Of a DNA stretch of 64,000 bases, positions 41,201 to 50,933 are shown piece after piece. The stretch spans positions 62,001 through 126,000 of the forward strand of contig JAXGGA010000022.1 in the NCBI GenBank assembly GCA_038373865.1. The letters are read 5' to 3'. The stretch's first letter is position 1. Each line of letters starts with the position of its first letter. The translations under genes were made by a program, and so were the position numbers. A model generated the notes under the pieces. That model was not told where the DNA came from. It saw only the letters and a list, made by a program, of their open reading frames with translations, and ran no database searches. The DNA comes from Uloborus plumipes (taxonomy: Eukaryota > Arthropoda > Arachnida > Araneae > Uloboridae).

Positions 41201-44200
41201 TTTTTTAAAATTATATTTTATGAAAATTTGGTGCATTTTGAACTGAATGTCTTGTAGTTGTACGAAAGTTTCTCATCATTTTCATATTTTAAGACTTTTT
41301 TTTTTCAAATTAATAAACATCTTTAGGTCTGTGCAGAAATTGAAGAAAAAAAACAATGAATAAAAGGAAGTACTGTCGACCCTGCTTAAACAAATACTGG
41401 CAGTTCCAAGAAATATTATTCGATTAAGCAGGGATCTTTAACATTACGTCTATGGCATCGGTTCCGAGATATTTTATTCGTATAAGCGGGGTATTCGTTT
41501 ATCCATTACCCGATTAAGTAGGGATGACAGTATGTATGAATTATGTAGCAAACCTGTTTTTTTAACAGCACTTGTTCGTAACGAGCAACTATCATGGTCT
41601 TTTCATGCTTATTATAAAAAAGTTCGACTGTATGAGCAAAAAGCATTATACTTAGAGGAAGTTCTGTTAACCACTGAAAAGTGTGACTGTTCATCCAGAT
41701 GTCATGACAACTGGGGCTGATTTTGCATTGCAAAATGCTCTAAAATAATTCCTATTTATTCTAGTTTTTATTCATTTTTCTCATTTCTAAGTGTTTTGTA
41801 TATTTTATCCATAACATTAGTCTACTTTCTCCCCAGAGTTTTATGTAAAAGGCTGTTATATTACTGAATTGTTTTCAAATATTTTCAGATATTCTTGGCA
41901 ACGCGTACCTGAGTTTGTATTTTACAACCGATCAAAATCCAAACTTAATAAAACAGTGCTTGTCAGCCTACAATCAAGCTGTAAGTTTACTTATGATAAT
42001 TCTATTACTTTTCAAGTTTCTGTGTATTTTTTTATGTTTTCAGTAATGATTGTTTCCTCTTTCCTACTAGTTTACTGATGAATCTATGAAATGTAATCCT
42101 GATTTATATTACAACTGGGCAGTAGTAAGTATATTTTTTGTGTGGAAAATATGCAAATGCATGTCTCTTTTTAAGCTATAAAAAATCAATAACTATTCTT
42201 TAGCTGTATGATTTACATTTAATAATCAGTTCATAAAGTTATATCAAAGTTGTTCCATCAACGGAAAGGAAAAAAAGATTATTTGTGCTTCCCTCTTAAA
42301 TTGCTGTAATTTGTTTTGAATGAATAGTTTCAAACATCATATAGATGTGAATTTCAACTAATTATATTCTTGTAAATTTTCGTGTTTTATAATAAATAGT
42401 TATATATGTAGAAAATCTCACTTGGCACAATAATTTTTACATGGGTTTTAATCAAGGCTATTGTTCAAGAACAAGAAACAGGTGGTTCCAAATTCAAGAA
42501 GCAAAACCAATCCTGAACCAGAGTACCAATAAACAAAAAAAGTACAATTCTTCCTTTCCTAATCCAACCAATAGTAGATGCTAGGAAACAATCACTGGGT
42601 ATTATAATCTAATGATGTTCTCCTTCTGGATGCTTTAGTAATTTTTTGTTATTAAATTATTTATAACATGTTTTTGAATAACTTGCTATGATTAATGACA
42701 AACATCTAGAAGAGTCATTTTATGTGATGTCATTTATAAAGATGGTGTAAAAGTTTTCTACAACTCTTTGGCAACCTCAGCATAATTGTTCAGTGCCTGA
42801 TTTAGGTGCACTTTTTAGGATTTTTTATCTTACTCTCACTATCTCTGTAAACACCTGGTGCCAACTATCAAACTCATGCTAATTATCATACTTTTATTAG
42901 TTAAGGATTCCGAGCTGTTGTGCCGTGGTCTGAATGGCTTTAATCCATACGTTTCGATTGCAACTGCGGCGGTCATCTTCAGTGGGTGTCGTTGATTAAT
43001 TTGGCGACTGATGCGAAATTTCGAACTGCTGCAAGATTTTAAATGCTGCAATATTTAAAATCTTGCAGCAGTTCGAAATTTCGCATTAGTCGCCAAATTA
43101 ATCAACGACACCCACTGAAGATGACCGCGGCAGTTGCGGTCAAAACGTATGGATTAAAGCCATTTAGACCACGGCACAACAGCCCGGAATCCTTAACTAA
43201 TATTTACACCGGCCGTGAAAGCCTTCATTCTTACATTTATCATACTTTTGTTCTGTTTTCAAATGTTGACCATTCATACACAATTAATCAATTATAACAA
43301 ATAACTTGTTAACCTGTATAACTAACTGTCAGTAGATGTGCTTTCTGACAATAAAAATGTTACTTTTTTGTTATTTCAAGAAACATCTATACCTGCAGCA
43401 TTTCTCTAAAATAAAGATTTAAGATTAGTTACAGATATGAGAATTATATAAGGAAATATTAATTTCTTTTTTACTTCTACATCACATGTTAATCCACACT
43501 GCAATGGTGCTAAAGGTTTAAAGCCTAGCTGACGCAGGGTATGTACAATTTATAATAAAAAATTGATCCTGGCTTCAAATTAATAAAGTCTGAGACACTT
43601 TTCTTCCTTGTCTACTGGTACCTGTAATTGTAAGTATTAAATATTAAACACAGATTAATCATTAATGTTCTGGTTTTATTGAAATTTATAGGCCTTGAAA
43701 TATGATGAAAATTTTAGACTAGCTTTGGAAAATTTAGAAAAAGCTTTAAAATATGATCCACTTTGGAAAGATCCAAAAGAAGACTTGGAGGCATTACTCA
43801 AGCACCTTGAAAATATCCAAGAAATGACTTTAAAAAAGGTAAAAATGCTTTTTTATTTTCCAGATAACTTGAAATACACTTTATGTAATTTTTTTTTTTT
43901 TAAATGTGTTCATTTAAATTTTTCAAAAGCTTTTTTATCTTTGTTACACACTTTTTGACTTGTATTTATTTATATACAGGGTGAGTTTGACCGAATCTGC
44001 CATGCAAGAGGGGGTGATAGAACAGCCCGGGGGAACATAGAACCAGCCATTATTATGTCCTATTCATAACCGTAACCGAGTTATGGTAGATTGAAGGAAA
44101 ATGGGGAAAAAAACAAAATTCTGAGAAAAAGACAGACTTCTGAGATTTCTGTAAGATCTACACGGAAAACAAGTACATAATTAGAAAGAACAGACTAAAT

Positions 44201-47200
44201 CCTATAAAATAACACTTTTCCCATCGAGATTGCCGCATTTTACCGCGAGCTACAAGCTTTAAAACATCGGAAACACTCAAATTTGAAATGACGCCTACGT
44301 TTTCAATCGATGTTTCCAAAACCAGCCGTATGAACTACAACCGGTCAACTCTACTAAAAACTGGCCCATTTCACTAGCTTTCAGATGATGCAACAGAAAA
44401 TCACATTGAGCTTCAAGTTCAACAGATATTCTGGCTTTTGTTGGAAACATAATGAAAATCGTCCTTCGTCAGAGTACGGAAAACAGCGAAGAGTCATACT
44501 TTTATGTTCTAAATTTTCTATTTCATGTATGTATACTGTTTCTTTTATTCAAGAAAAGGAAAGCTTTATAACTAAATATTAAATTTTAACCTTTATTCAG
44601 TTAACAAGCACAACAGAAAGATAACAAGTAGAAACAAAGGAAGCTTTACTTTAACGCTCTTTTCGCAAAGAAAAATGCAAAATTAAAAGAGTTACATTAA
44701 CATATATGAGTATATTTACATGTAAGTAATATTCAAAATTTCCTAGAGCTACTGAAATTATCATCCCCCACACCTGATACCCCCACACCTGCCCTTGGCC
44801 TTTTACGAGCAGAAACTACCATCACTCTCAATGAAATTTCATTTCTCCATTTTGCTACTGCTCCATCAATACAAATGCGCAAGTCCTACAAACTGATTGC
44901 ATCTGAGCAGTAAACTGCTTGTTTCAAAAATATCCAAACAAAGAAGTTCACTGGCGTCAGGTCTGGTGATCTTGGGGGCTAAGGAATGGGACCCAAATGA
45001 CCAATCCATTGCTGATTGTTCTGCCAGAAAGTCTCGAACCGCATTTGAAGAATGTGCAGAAGCACCATTGTGTTGTAAAACTATTTCCGCTCTCTCCCGA
45101 ACAGGAGTGTAACGTAACGTAAATCAGGCAAGTAATGATTCCAGAATCTCAAAATATGCTATTCCTGTCAGGTTACATGGAAACTCTATCAAAGGATCGC
45201 CGATTACGCCTAGCCAAACATTTAAGCTAAATCACATTTTGTTCAGCATACTGATGCCACAGAAATGTAAATGTATCGTGCAACTTCGAGTGAACATTGA
45301 CTCACCTGTCCACAGTTTCATTTTTCGGGAAATGATGTAGTTAAAAGTCTCAGCCATCTGGTAGCCATCTGTAAAATTTTTACCCATTTTAGAGATTTGG
45401 GTTGCTTAATCCTTAGTCTAGCGTAAAATGGTTAGAAGAAATTTGCATATCCAATTGAGTGCATAAGTAGCATATGTTAGTGACAAATTTGCATATATTC
45501 CATTTATTGAAGGTTTATTTGTGTGAAGACTTGTTCCTTTGGTGAACTTATATTGATACACAGTTGCGATACTAATGAGACTCATTGTTCCAAATATGAT
45601 TTAGCTTAAATGTTTGGCTTGACGTAATCGGCGATCATTTGTTAGAGTTTCAATGTAACCTGATAGGAATAGCATATTTAGAGGTTCTGGAATCATTACT
45701 TGCTTGATTTACTTCATGTTACTCCTGTTCGGGAGAGATCGGAAATAGTTTCGTATCACAATGGTGCTTCTGCACATTCTTCAAATGCGGTTCGAGACTT
45801 TCTGACAGAACAATCAGCAATGGATTGGTCATTTTGGTCCTACTCCCTGGCCACCTAGATCACCAGTCCTGATGCCAGTGAACTTCTTTGTTTAGGGATT
45901 CTTGAAACAAACAGTTTACTGCTCAAATGCAACCAGTTTGTAGGATTTACACATTTGTCTTGATGGAGCAGTAGCAAAAGTGAGAAATGAAATTTCATTG
46001 AGAGCGACAGTAGTTTCCGCTCGTAAAAGGCCATGAGCAATTATCAGGTGTGGAAAATGATAATTTCAGTAGCTCTTGGAAATTTTGAAGATTGCTTACA
46101 TGTAAATGTATTCATTGATGTTAATGTTACTCTTTTAATTTTGCATTTTTCTTTGCGAAAAGAGCGTTAAAGTAACGCTTTTTTTGTTTCGACTTGTTAT
46201 CTTTCTGTTGTGATTGTTAACTTAATAAAGTGTTACAATTTAATGTTTAGTTATAAAGCTTTCCTTTTCTTGAATAAAAGAAACAGTACACTTACACGAA
46301 ACAGAAAATTTAGAACATAAAAGTATGACTGGTTTCCCTACTCTGACGAAGGACGATTTTCATACTGTTTCCAACAGATTGAAAACGTAGGTGTCATTTC
46401 AAATTTGAGCGTTTCCGATGTTTCAAAGCTTGTAGCTTACTGTAAAATGCAACAATCTTGATGGGAAAAAAAGTTATTTTATAGGATTTAGTCTGCTCTT
46501 TCTAAATATGTACTTGTTTTCCGTATAGATCTTACAAAAATCTCAGAAGTTGGTCTTTTTCGCAGAATTTTGTTTTGTTCTATAGTATTTTTTTAAGGAG
46601 ATTTGTAAGGGAAGAATTTTGCAACTTCATATCCCATGAAGCCCAACACTTCTAGTGGGGAAAAGGTGAAAATTTTACGGTTTTAGTTTTACAAAATAAA
46701 GTTTGAACTCAATAAGTAAAGTACTAGTGTTTCAAGCAGGAATGAAAAGCATTTTCTGTTACTTTATTTTAGACACAAGTGTCTCTAAAAAAAATGAGTA
46801 CTTTATTTAGAAGTTTCTGTTATGACAATACCAATTGGTCAATTTCTTTTTTAAATCTTTTTTTTTTTTTAACTACAAAAAAAAAATACATTTTTAACAA
46901 TGTTAACCTTACTCTTTCAATTATGATTATTTCTTGCTTTAAATAATGTACAAATTTTAAAGATATTCTTATTAAAAAATGTATGTACAGCTGCATAAAT
47001 ATTTTTTTTTCTTACAGGGTAAATTAAAGGCTCGAAAAATCAAAGAGCTGTTGAATAATTTGAAAAAAGATTATGTATATCCGTCCAGTGTCACATATAC
47101 CAATTCAAAAGGTCAACCTGTGAATGCCCAACTTTCCAGGTTTTCTGATCTTGAAATAGGGCTCAATGTTGATAAAATTTTGTACGGGAAAGTAGTCTGT

Positions 47201-50200
47201 CACGTTTATTGCTCAGATGCACCATCATTGTAAGTATTGTTTTCTCTCTCTTGTTTGCATGGTACACAGACGCGCATATTTTATACACATTATGTATATA
47301 TGTAAAACATGTTCAATAAAACTCTTCTAGAAAACACACTAACAAGACAAAAAATATTTGTCTGTAAATGTGGGGTGACCGCAGAACAGGGTGTTTCTTA
47401 AATTTATTTTATTTCCTTTTTTTAATTCTCAACTTCAATATCTTGATTTTGTACAATTTTATCAGATTTTGAATTCTTTCATTTACATTCTTAAGCTTCA
47501 GAGTTAGATAGTTTAAGCCTATATTAAATGAAGTTAAGTTTGAAATGCTACTTTTCATACAGCATAACTCTTAAAGGAACTTGAGCACCTCAGCTTTTTT
47601 TGTTGCAAAAATGGAACATAATTGATATTGTGTTGATTGGATTCCCACTGTCCATAAAGCATGTTAAGTTTGATTGTTGTTCCCCGTGAGAAGCCTTCCA
47701 CGACAACTGTTCTGAACATGATCGGGCCTCACTGCTTGCAATTGTAAGGTGCTAAACTCTATAAAATGTAATGAACAATCGATGTTTTCTTGTTTTAACC
47801 TAGAATTTGTGTAATCCACCATAATTTTGAGCAGCTACCGTACCGTCTCTATCAATGTTAGAACATGATAGTAACAGTTTACTTCTATGTAATTCATATG
47901 TATTTGAAAGCTTTGCTCATGTACTTTTTAAAAATGTACTTGTCTGTATTGAACATACTTCCCACTCTGTAACTTTTCATGAAATTTGGATTTTTTTTAA
48001 TACGAAAAAAAGTAATGACACTAATAATTCCCCCCCCCCCCCCCCCCACCTATTCCATTGGTTTAAAAGGCATAGAATACAATTTTACATTAGTTAAAGA
48101 GAGCAGGAATAGAAGATTTGTTGACTGCTTATGTCACTCAACTATTCTTGTAGAAAGGATTGGGTATAAAATGTGTTTGAAAATAATAACAGAAAACCTT
48201 AACTGTTATTTTGAATGGGTTATTTATTACTCAAATATTTTTGCAAAATCACCTTATTTTATAATTAACTAGTTGTTTTTCAATATGAATAATTTTTATC
48301 TAACTTTTTTTCCACATTTTTTTAGCACTTTTTGTATGATAGATGAAGCTGAGAACTGTTTTGCTGTAAATGTATATAATATGATGCAAGGGAAAGGTGT
48401 TATTATCGGAGATAGTGTTTCAATTCATCAACCATTTGTTCAGCATTTTAATTTTACTTTCAAAAACAAAGTAAGTTTTCTCACTTAATTAAAAAAAAAC
48501 ATTCTCTTCCCTTCAAATGTTTTTAAATTTCTGCTTTTCTTTGCGGTTCCATGTTTATGTTCATTTTCAATGCCCATCAGTCAAAATTTGTTTTTTCATT
48601 GTCATAAAAAAATTATAAAATGTGACAACTTCTAAGCTATTGTTCCCAATTTAGAATCTTTCAAACTCACTCTTGCAAGAAAATACTGACAGTCCAATTA
48701 TGGCATCCAGATGCTGCACTTTCACTTGTTTTAGTGATCATCAGTCTGATGACTCTAGACTGCTGATTTCAATAAGAGTGAAACTGCTTTTTTTGGACGT
48801 TGTAATTAGGCTGTCAGTATTAAATACTGAGTATTTATAAACAAATATTTTATTTTTATGAACTATAAAAATTTGTTTTTAGTTCTGCCTTAGCCCTTTC
48901 TTGGAGCAGTAACTCATTGCCTCCTTATTACCATCGCCAATTTATTTCCATCAATGTGTAATCAAAGAGCACATACATTTTTAATGTGGAAAAAGGCTTA
49001 AGAAATCAAACATGAAGCAAACTATCCAAAACTTTCAACAAAGCAACTTAAATTCGACTTTTGAGCTAATGTTTCTTTTATTTCCCGTTTTATAATTCTA
49101 TTATTTATCTTTTTTTTTTTTTTTTAAATTTATACATATTGATGTTTGCACATGACTAACAAAGTTTTTAATAAGGTATCAAGCCAGAAATATGTTGGTT
49201 GTTTTCATTCACTTCTCTTCCTCTTTTTTTTTTTTTTTTTTTGCAGAAGCAAAAGTTTCTCACAAAAAATGAAATCTGCTGTTGAAAATCTTTTTCTGCT
49301 GCCTACCCTTAATCAAGTTACCAGTATCATTCTAAAAGTGTGGTTAAATGAGTGAAAATTAGATTATTTGTAACTACTAGTAAAATAAGGCTTGATTTAA
49401 TATACAATTTAAAACAACTGTGAAAAATTAATTTTTTACCTTGTATAAGTTTTATCAATGCTTATCCTATTGCATTTAAAACATATACATATTGAAATTC
49501 ATTCTTTTCACATTTTTACACAAACTGAATTTTTAGTTTGTAAAATGCTAAAATTCTGAATAAATGTAATGCATATATGAAACAGACTAATGTTATCAAA
49601 ATAGAAAGTATGGAATATTGTAATAAATCTGTTTTGTATATATCAACAGAAAAAACGTAACATTATGAAAAGAATTTCGTTCCCTGAAGTTCTTTAACTG
49701 TTAAAATTGGAATATTGTAGGTTGTGCAATGCTTTTAAATGTTTGTTAAATTTGAAAACATTTATATATTCAGGGATTCAAAAAAGAATATAAGATTTGC
49801 TTTTAACCTCTTGACTTTGAAAGGCACGAAATAAGAAATAAAGCTTGTTGACTAAATACTAATGTTTTATTTGATCTCTTTAAAATTGTTGACTCATAAG
49901 AAATGTCTGTTATTTGTGAAAAGGCCAAGGGCCATTTAGGGAGATGAAATTTTAACTTCCCGAAGTGAAAAGTATCTAAGCATTTCATGTTTATACTCTC
50001 ATCATGTTCAGGCTCATTTACTATTTCCTTCTTAAAACTAATGTCTGAGGATAACACTGTTTTACCTTCCATACATGGAAGAAATGTTTTGTGAATAATT
50101 TTATTCATTATCAGGATTATTAAAATTATATTCTCTTCTTCCAGACTTACAACTTTTCTAGTGTTCGTGTAAATAGTCCTTTGCAGTTAGAAGTAAATAA

Positions 50201-50264
50201 AAAGAAACTTGGAAGAGAAGTGCAAGCACCTCCTAAACTCTCTGTTACTGTAAAAAGTGATTAA
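35254..50264 (+). CDS. TTC5: TTC5/Strap tetratricopeptide protein, complete gene, 10 coding exons
   Basis: TTC5 (Strap) is a TPR plus OB-fold protein. In vertebrates it is a p300 cofactor in the stress response and a ribosome-associated factor that recognises nascent tubulin and triggers tubulin mRNA decay. Exons are 35254-35265, 37807-37933, 40242-40459, 41026-41173, 41889-41980, 42071-42124, 43692-43838, 47018-47229, 48326-48470 and 50145-50264. All are in compatible phase and total 1275 nt (424 residues; human 440). Diagnostic stretches: [11 protein letters not shown] near the N-terminus, the [19 protein letters not shown] (residues 90-105), [13 protein letters not shown] (about 168-181), [13 protein letters not shown] in the OB-fold and [17 protein letters not shown] at the C-terminus. 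Each aligns to human TTC5. The first coding exon is the least certain part. Confidence 0.95.
35531..36869 (+). mobile_element. Complete GGGTGGGTCGGGG transposon, pogo/Tigger-like, in TTC5 intron 1
   Basis: Inverted ends GGGTGGGTCGGGGTAATTTG and their complement are flanked by TA (35529-35530, 36870-36871). The word GGTAATTTGGGTATA, or a close variant, occurs about five times (35542, 35557, 35903, 36650, 36668 and at the right end). The one long frame is 35992-36387. The length of 1.34 kb leaves no room for a full transposase, so it moved with help in trans. Confidence 0.85.
35992..36387 (+). CDS. Transposase C-terminal module, 131-residue ORF, copy 2
   Basis: An open frame starting [20 protein letters not shown], with a basic linker, [10 protein letters not shown], and [12 protein letters not shown] ... 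[11 protein letters not shown] ... [20 protein letters not shown], ending FKFA. It is longer than copy 1 at 28809 and has no internal stop. The arrangement looks like the end of a larger transposase, with an ATG that may be accidental. Both copies keep this part and no other, which may reflect one internally deleted source element. Whether it is expressed is unknown. Confidence 0.5.
   Translation: MPKVIRFKELSEKPVKIKKKSTKTIKMSQFEKAKVKSEDNLSQPSTSHVGSWVSVNYQSECRKTQKEFRGQIIAQDPISPECYSFKFLRQCEGDGQRYILSDEDDVEWVKLGQISDTFPILDYNGIFFKFA
36870..37806. other. TTC5 intron 1, 3' part
   Basis: Unremarkable AT-rich intron between the transposon and TTC5 exon 2. Only the branch and polypyrimidine region before 37806 is recognisable. 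Confidence 0.6.
37807..37933 (+). CDS. TTC5: TTC5 coding exon 2
   Basis: Encodes residues 5-47, [20 protein letters not shown] then [20 protein letters not shown]. It matches human LVDQLYSFRDCYF and the helix that follows. The acceptor is TTATTATTATTAATAG and the donor is AAAG|GTATGT, phase 1. Confidence 0.95.
38782..39466. mobile_element. Small hAT element in TTC5 intron 2
   Basis: Ends CAGGGGCGTAGAAACCTTGG and, in complement, CAGGGGCGTAGGAACTTGG are flanked by TGCTTTTG and CCCTTTCG (only 5 of 8 match, so the duplication has decayed or is not real). The interior carries the same phrases as the repeat field at 29700-33660. A run of C at 39388-39404 sits near the right end. Confidence 0.72.
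39467..40241. other. TTC5 intron 2, 3' part
   Basis: AT-rich intron. It contains an inverted repeat around AAAGTTG/CAACTTT and GCAGTAACCTG / CCGGTTACTGC (39730-39850), possibly a small decayed transposon. No gene is seen. Confidence 0.45.
40242..40459 (+). CDS. TTC5: TTC5 coding exon 3 (TPR)
   Basis: Encodes residues 47-119. It holds the helix [20 protein letters not shown] and the [23 protein letters not shown] with W93, L96, G97, A108 and F113 at consensus TPR positions. Human TTC5 has AWNQLGEVYWKKGDVAAAH at this place. Borders are TTTTTAG and GAG|GTAATG. Confidence 0.96.
41026..41173 (+). CDS. TTC5: TTC5 coding exon 4
   Basis: Encodes residues 120-169: [20 protein letters not shown], then [18 protein letters not shown]. 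It matches human [15 protein letters not shown] and the following TPR helix. It ends T|GTAAGT in phase 1. Confidence 0.96.
41373..41530. mobile_element. MITE copy 2 (CTGTCG ends)
   Basis: Same family as 2215-2385 in the same orientation, 158 bp, with ends CTGTCGACC and GATGACAG and TA on both sides. It lies in TTC5 intron 4, between exons 4 and 5. Confidence 0.78.
41889..41980 (+). CDS. TTC5: TTC5 coding exon 5
   Basis: Encodes [20 protein letters not shown] then [10 protein letters not shown] (residues 169-199). This is nearly identical to human ILGNSYLSLYFSTGQNPKIS. The acceptor is TTTTCAG and the donor is GCT|GTAAGT. Confidence 0.97.
42071..42124 (+). CDS. TTC5: TTC5 coding exon 6 (54 nt)
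   Basis: Encodes [18 protein letters not shown] (residues 200-217), matching human SSNPDLHLNRA. It is separated from exon 5 by a 90-bp intron, the shortest in the gene. Borders are CCTACTAG and GTA|GTAAGT, phase 0 at both ends. Confidence 0.94.
42895..43202. repeat. Hairpin with two 150-bp arms and 8-base loop
   Basis: The left arm TATTAGTTAAGGATTC ... GCAAGATTTTAAAT (42895-43044) and right arm ATTTAAAATCTTGCAG ... CCTTAACTAATA (43053-43202) are nearly perfect inverted copies around GCTGCAAT. Only a few bases differ. It lies in TTC5 intron 6. The phrase TATCATACTTTT is next to the left arm and recurs at about 43238, which may be a target duplication if the unit runs past the right arm. Open frames on both strands are mirror images of each other. 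Confidence 0.92.
43692..43838 (+). CDS. TTC5: TTC5 coding exon 7
   Basis: Encodes [20 protein letters not shown] then [20 protein letters not shown] (residues 218-266), the last TPR helices. Human has YEESYGEALEGFSRAAALDP at this place. The acceptor is TTTATAG and the donor is AAG|GTAAAA. Confidence 0.95.
44800..45240 (-). pseudogene. Mariner-like transposase remnant, left arm
   Basis: On the minus strand, from [20 protein letters not shown] to [20 protein letters not shown] and beyond, with at least one stop (after FEILESLLA) and an apparent frame change. The middle Asp of the catalytic triad normally lies in H-D/N-G-A-P; here it is HNGAS, so it is inactive. Family assignment rests on this block and the spacing to W-x-G-x-I-G. 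Confidence 0.65.
45600..46040 (+). pseudogene. Mariner-like transposase remnant, right arm
   Basis: The inverted partner of the remnant at 44800-45240, with the same motifs and additional mutations. The two arms have drifted separately, so the foldback is not recent. Confidence 0.6.
47018..47229 (+). CDS. TTC5: TTC5 coding exon 8
   Basis: Encodes residues 267-337: [20 protein letters not shown], a linker, then [18 protein letters not shown]. It enters the OB-fold and matches human GKVKTKKLQSMLGSLRP and GAVILGKVVFSL. It lies beyond a 3.2-kb intron occupied by a foldback transposon. It ends TT|GTAAGT in phase 2. Confidence 0.95.
47230..48325. other. TTC5 intron 8
   Basis: AT-rich intron. A run of C at 48030-48047 creates a spurious proline-rich frame. 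No transposon ends could be paired. Confidence 0.6.
48326..48470 (+). CDS. TTC5: TTC5 coding exon 9 (OB-fold)
   Basis: Encodes residues 337-385: [20 protein letters not shown] then [20 protein letters not shown]. It matches human [20 protein letters not shown] and GVLIGDSVAIPEP. Borders are TTTTTTTAG and AAA|GTAAGT. Confidence 0.97.
48471..50144. other. TTC5 intron 9
   Basis: AT-rich intron with T runs at 49111-49125 and 49226-49243. No gene and no paired inverted ends are seen. The minus-strand frame at 49803-50108 has no recognisable protein and overlaps the acceptor region; I treat it as chance. Confidence 0.6.
50145..50264 (+). CDS. TTC5: TTC5 coding exon 10 (C-terminus)
   Basis: Encodes [20 protein letters not shown] then [19 protein letters not shown] and stop TAA at 50262-50264. 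It matches human YSFSSVRVETPLLLVVNGK. The acceptor TTCTCTTCTTCCAG is strong. Confidence 0.97.
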   Translation, partial: TYNFSSVRVNSPLQLEVNKKKLGREVQAPPKLSVTVKSD

Positions 50265-50322
50265 TTTCATGTATATAATTATACTTTATCATTCCCATTA
50301 GGTTTTAATTTATTAAGTTTTT

Positions 50323-50328
50323 AATAAA
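50323..50328 (+). terminator. TTC5 polyadenylation signal
   Basis: AATAAA lies 59 bases after the TTC5 stop codon, with a T- and G-rich stretch (TTCTTGTTTGCATG) shortly after. This gives a short 3' UTR. It is the first AATAAA on the plus strand after the stop. Confidence 0.75.
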
Positions 50329-50933
50329 CAAACTGAAATATCATTCTTGTTTGCATGTAACTCATTTAGAACACACACACTCAAGGTTGAGCTGAATTAC
50401 TTATCCTGAACTTATTTTAAGTTATACAGTACTTACCATCCTGAAATTTTAGGTCCGAAAATCCTTTGTTTTCTGTGTGATTTTAAAGCCTCTCTCCAGC
50501 ACATATCCTCAAGTTACTGGGCTTGTACTTTGATGGTCTTTTTTTATTCTCGCATTACTGGTTTTTGACTTTCTGTACAATCTTGTGGATATCAGCTAGC
50601 GTTGAAAGCTAGACATGGAGATTAATAACAACACTAATTTTAGGGGCAAGTTAGAGGTGTGGAGCTGCCAAATTGTAAGATTCTTCCTTACAAAGCACAA
50701 ATGTTGATTAGATTGTACAATTGTATGGAAGATTGGTCATTATGTACGAATTCTGAATGTTTTCATTGTTTCATAAATTGCCAGATTTCCATGTTATTTT
50801 TAACTTTTTTAAAAGCTTTAAAGAAATTGCCACTAACATTTTGAAATCAATATTGCTGATGAAGAACTCATCTGTTACCTCATATTACTTAAATAATAAA
50901 ATAAACTCACTAATGCGTATTAAAAATTATTTA

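Larger units (their letters stand above)
44112..46573. mobile_element. Foldback of a mariner-like transposon, about 1-kb arms
   Basis: The left arm 44112-45238 is the inverted copy of the right arm 45597-46573, separated by about 358 bases. A stretch of about 115 bases (44330-44440) is missing from the right arm. Both arms carry decayed transposase sequence, coded on the minus strand in the left arm and on the plus strand in the right. Fragments include [35 protein letters not shown] and [17 protein letters not shown]. These match the W-x-G-I-I-G and HDGAPAHxxxxVRxFL blocks of mariner-like transposases. The element fills most of TTC5 intron 7. Confidence 0.85.

Noticed and set aside
42839..43297. 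Two ORFs with KMTAAVA-type sequence on opposite strands as real genes
   Set aside because: They are the same sequence read from both arms of one hairpin. No start context, splice sites or wider homology support expression.
45870..46040. Minus-strand 61-codon frame as a gene
   Set aside because: It is antisense to the mariner-like transposase remnant of the right foldback arm.
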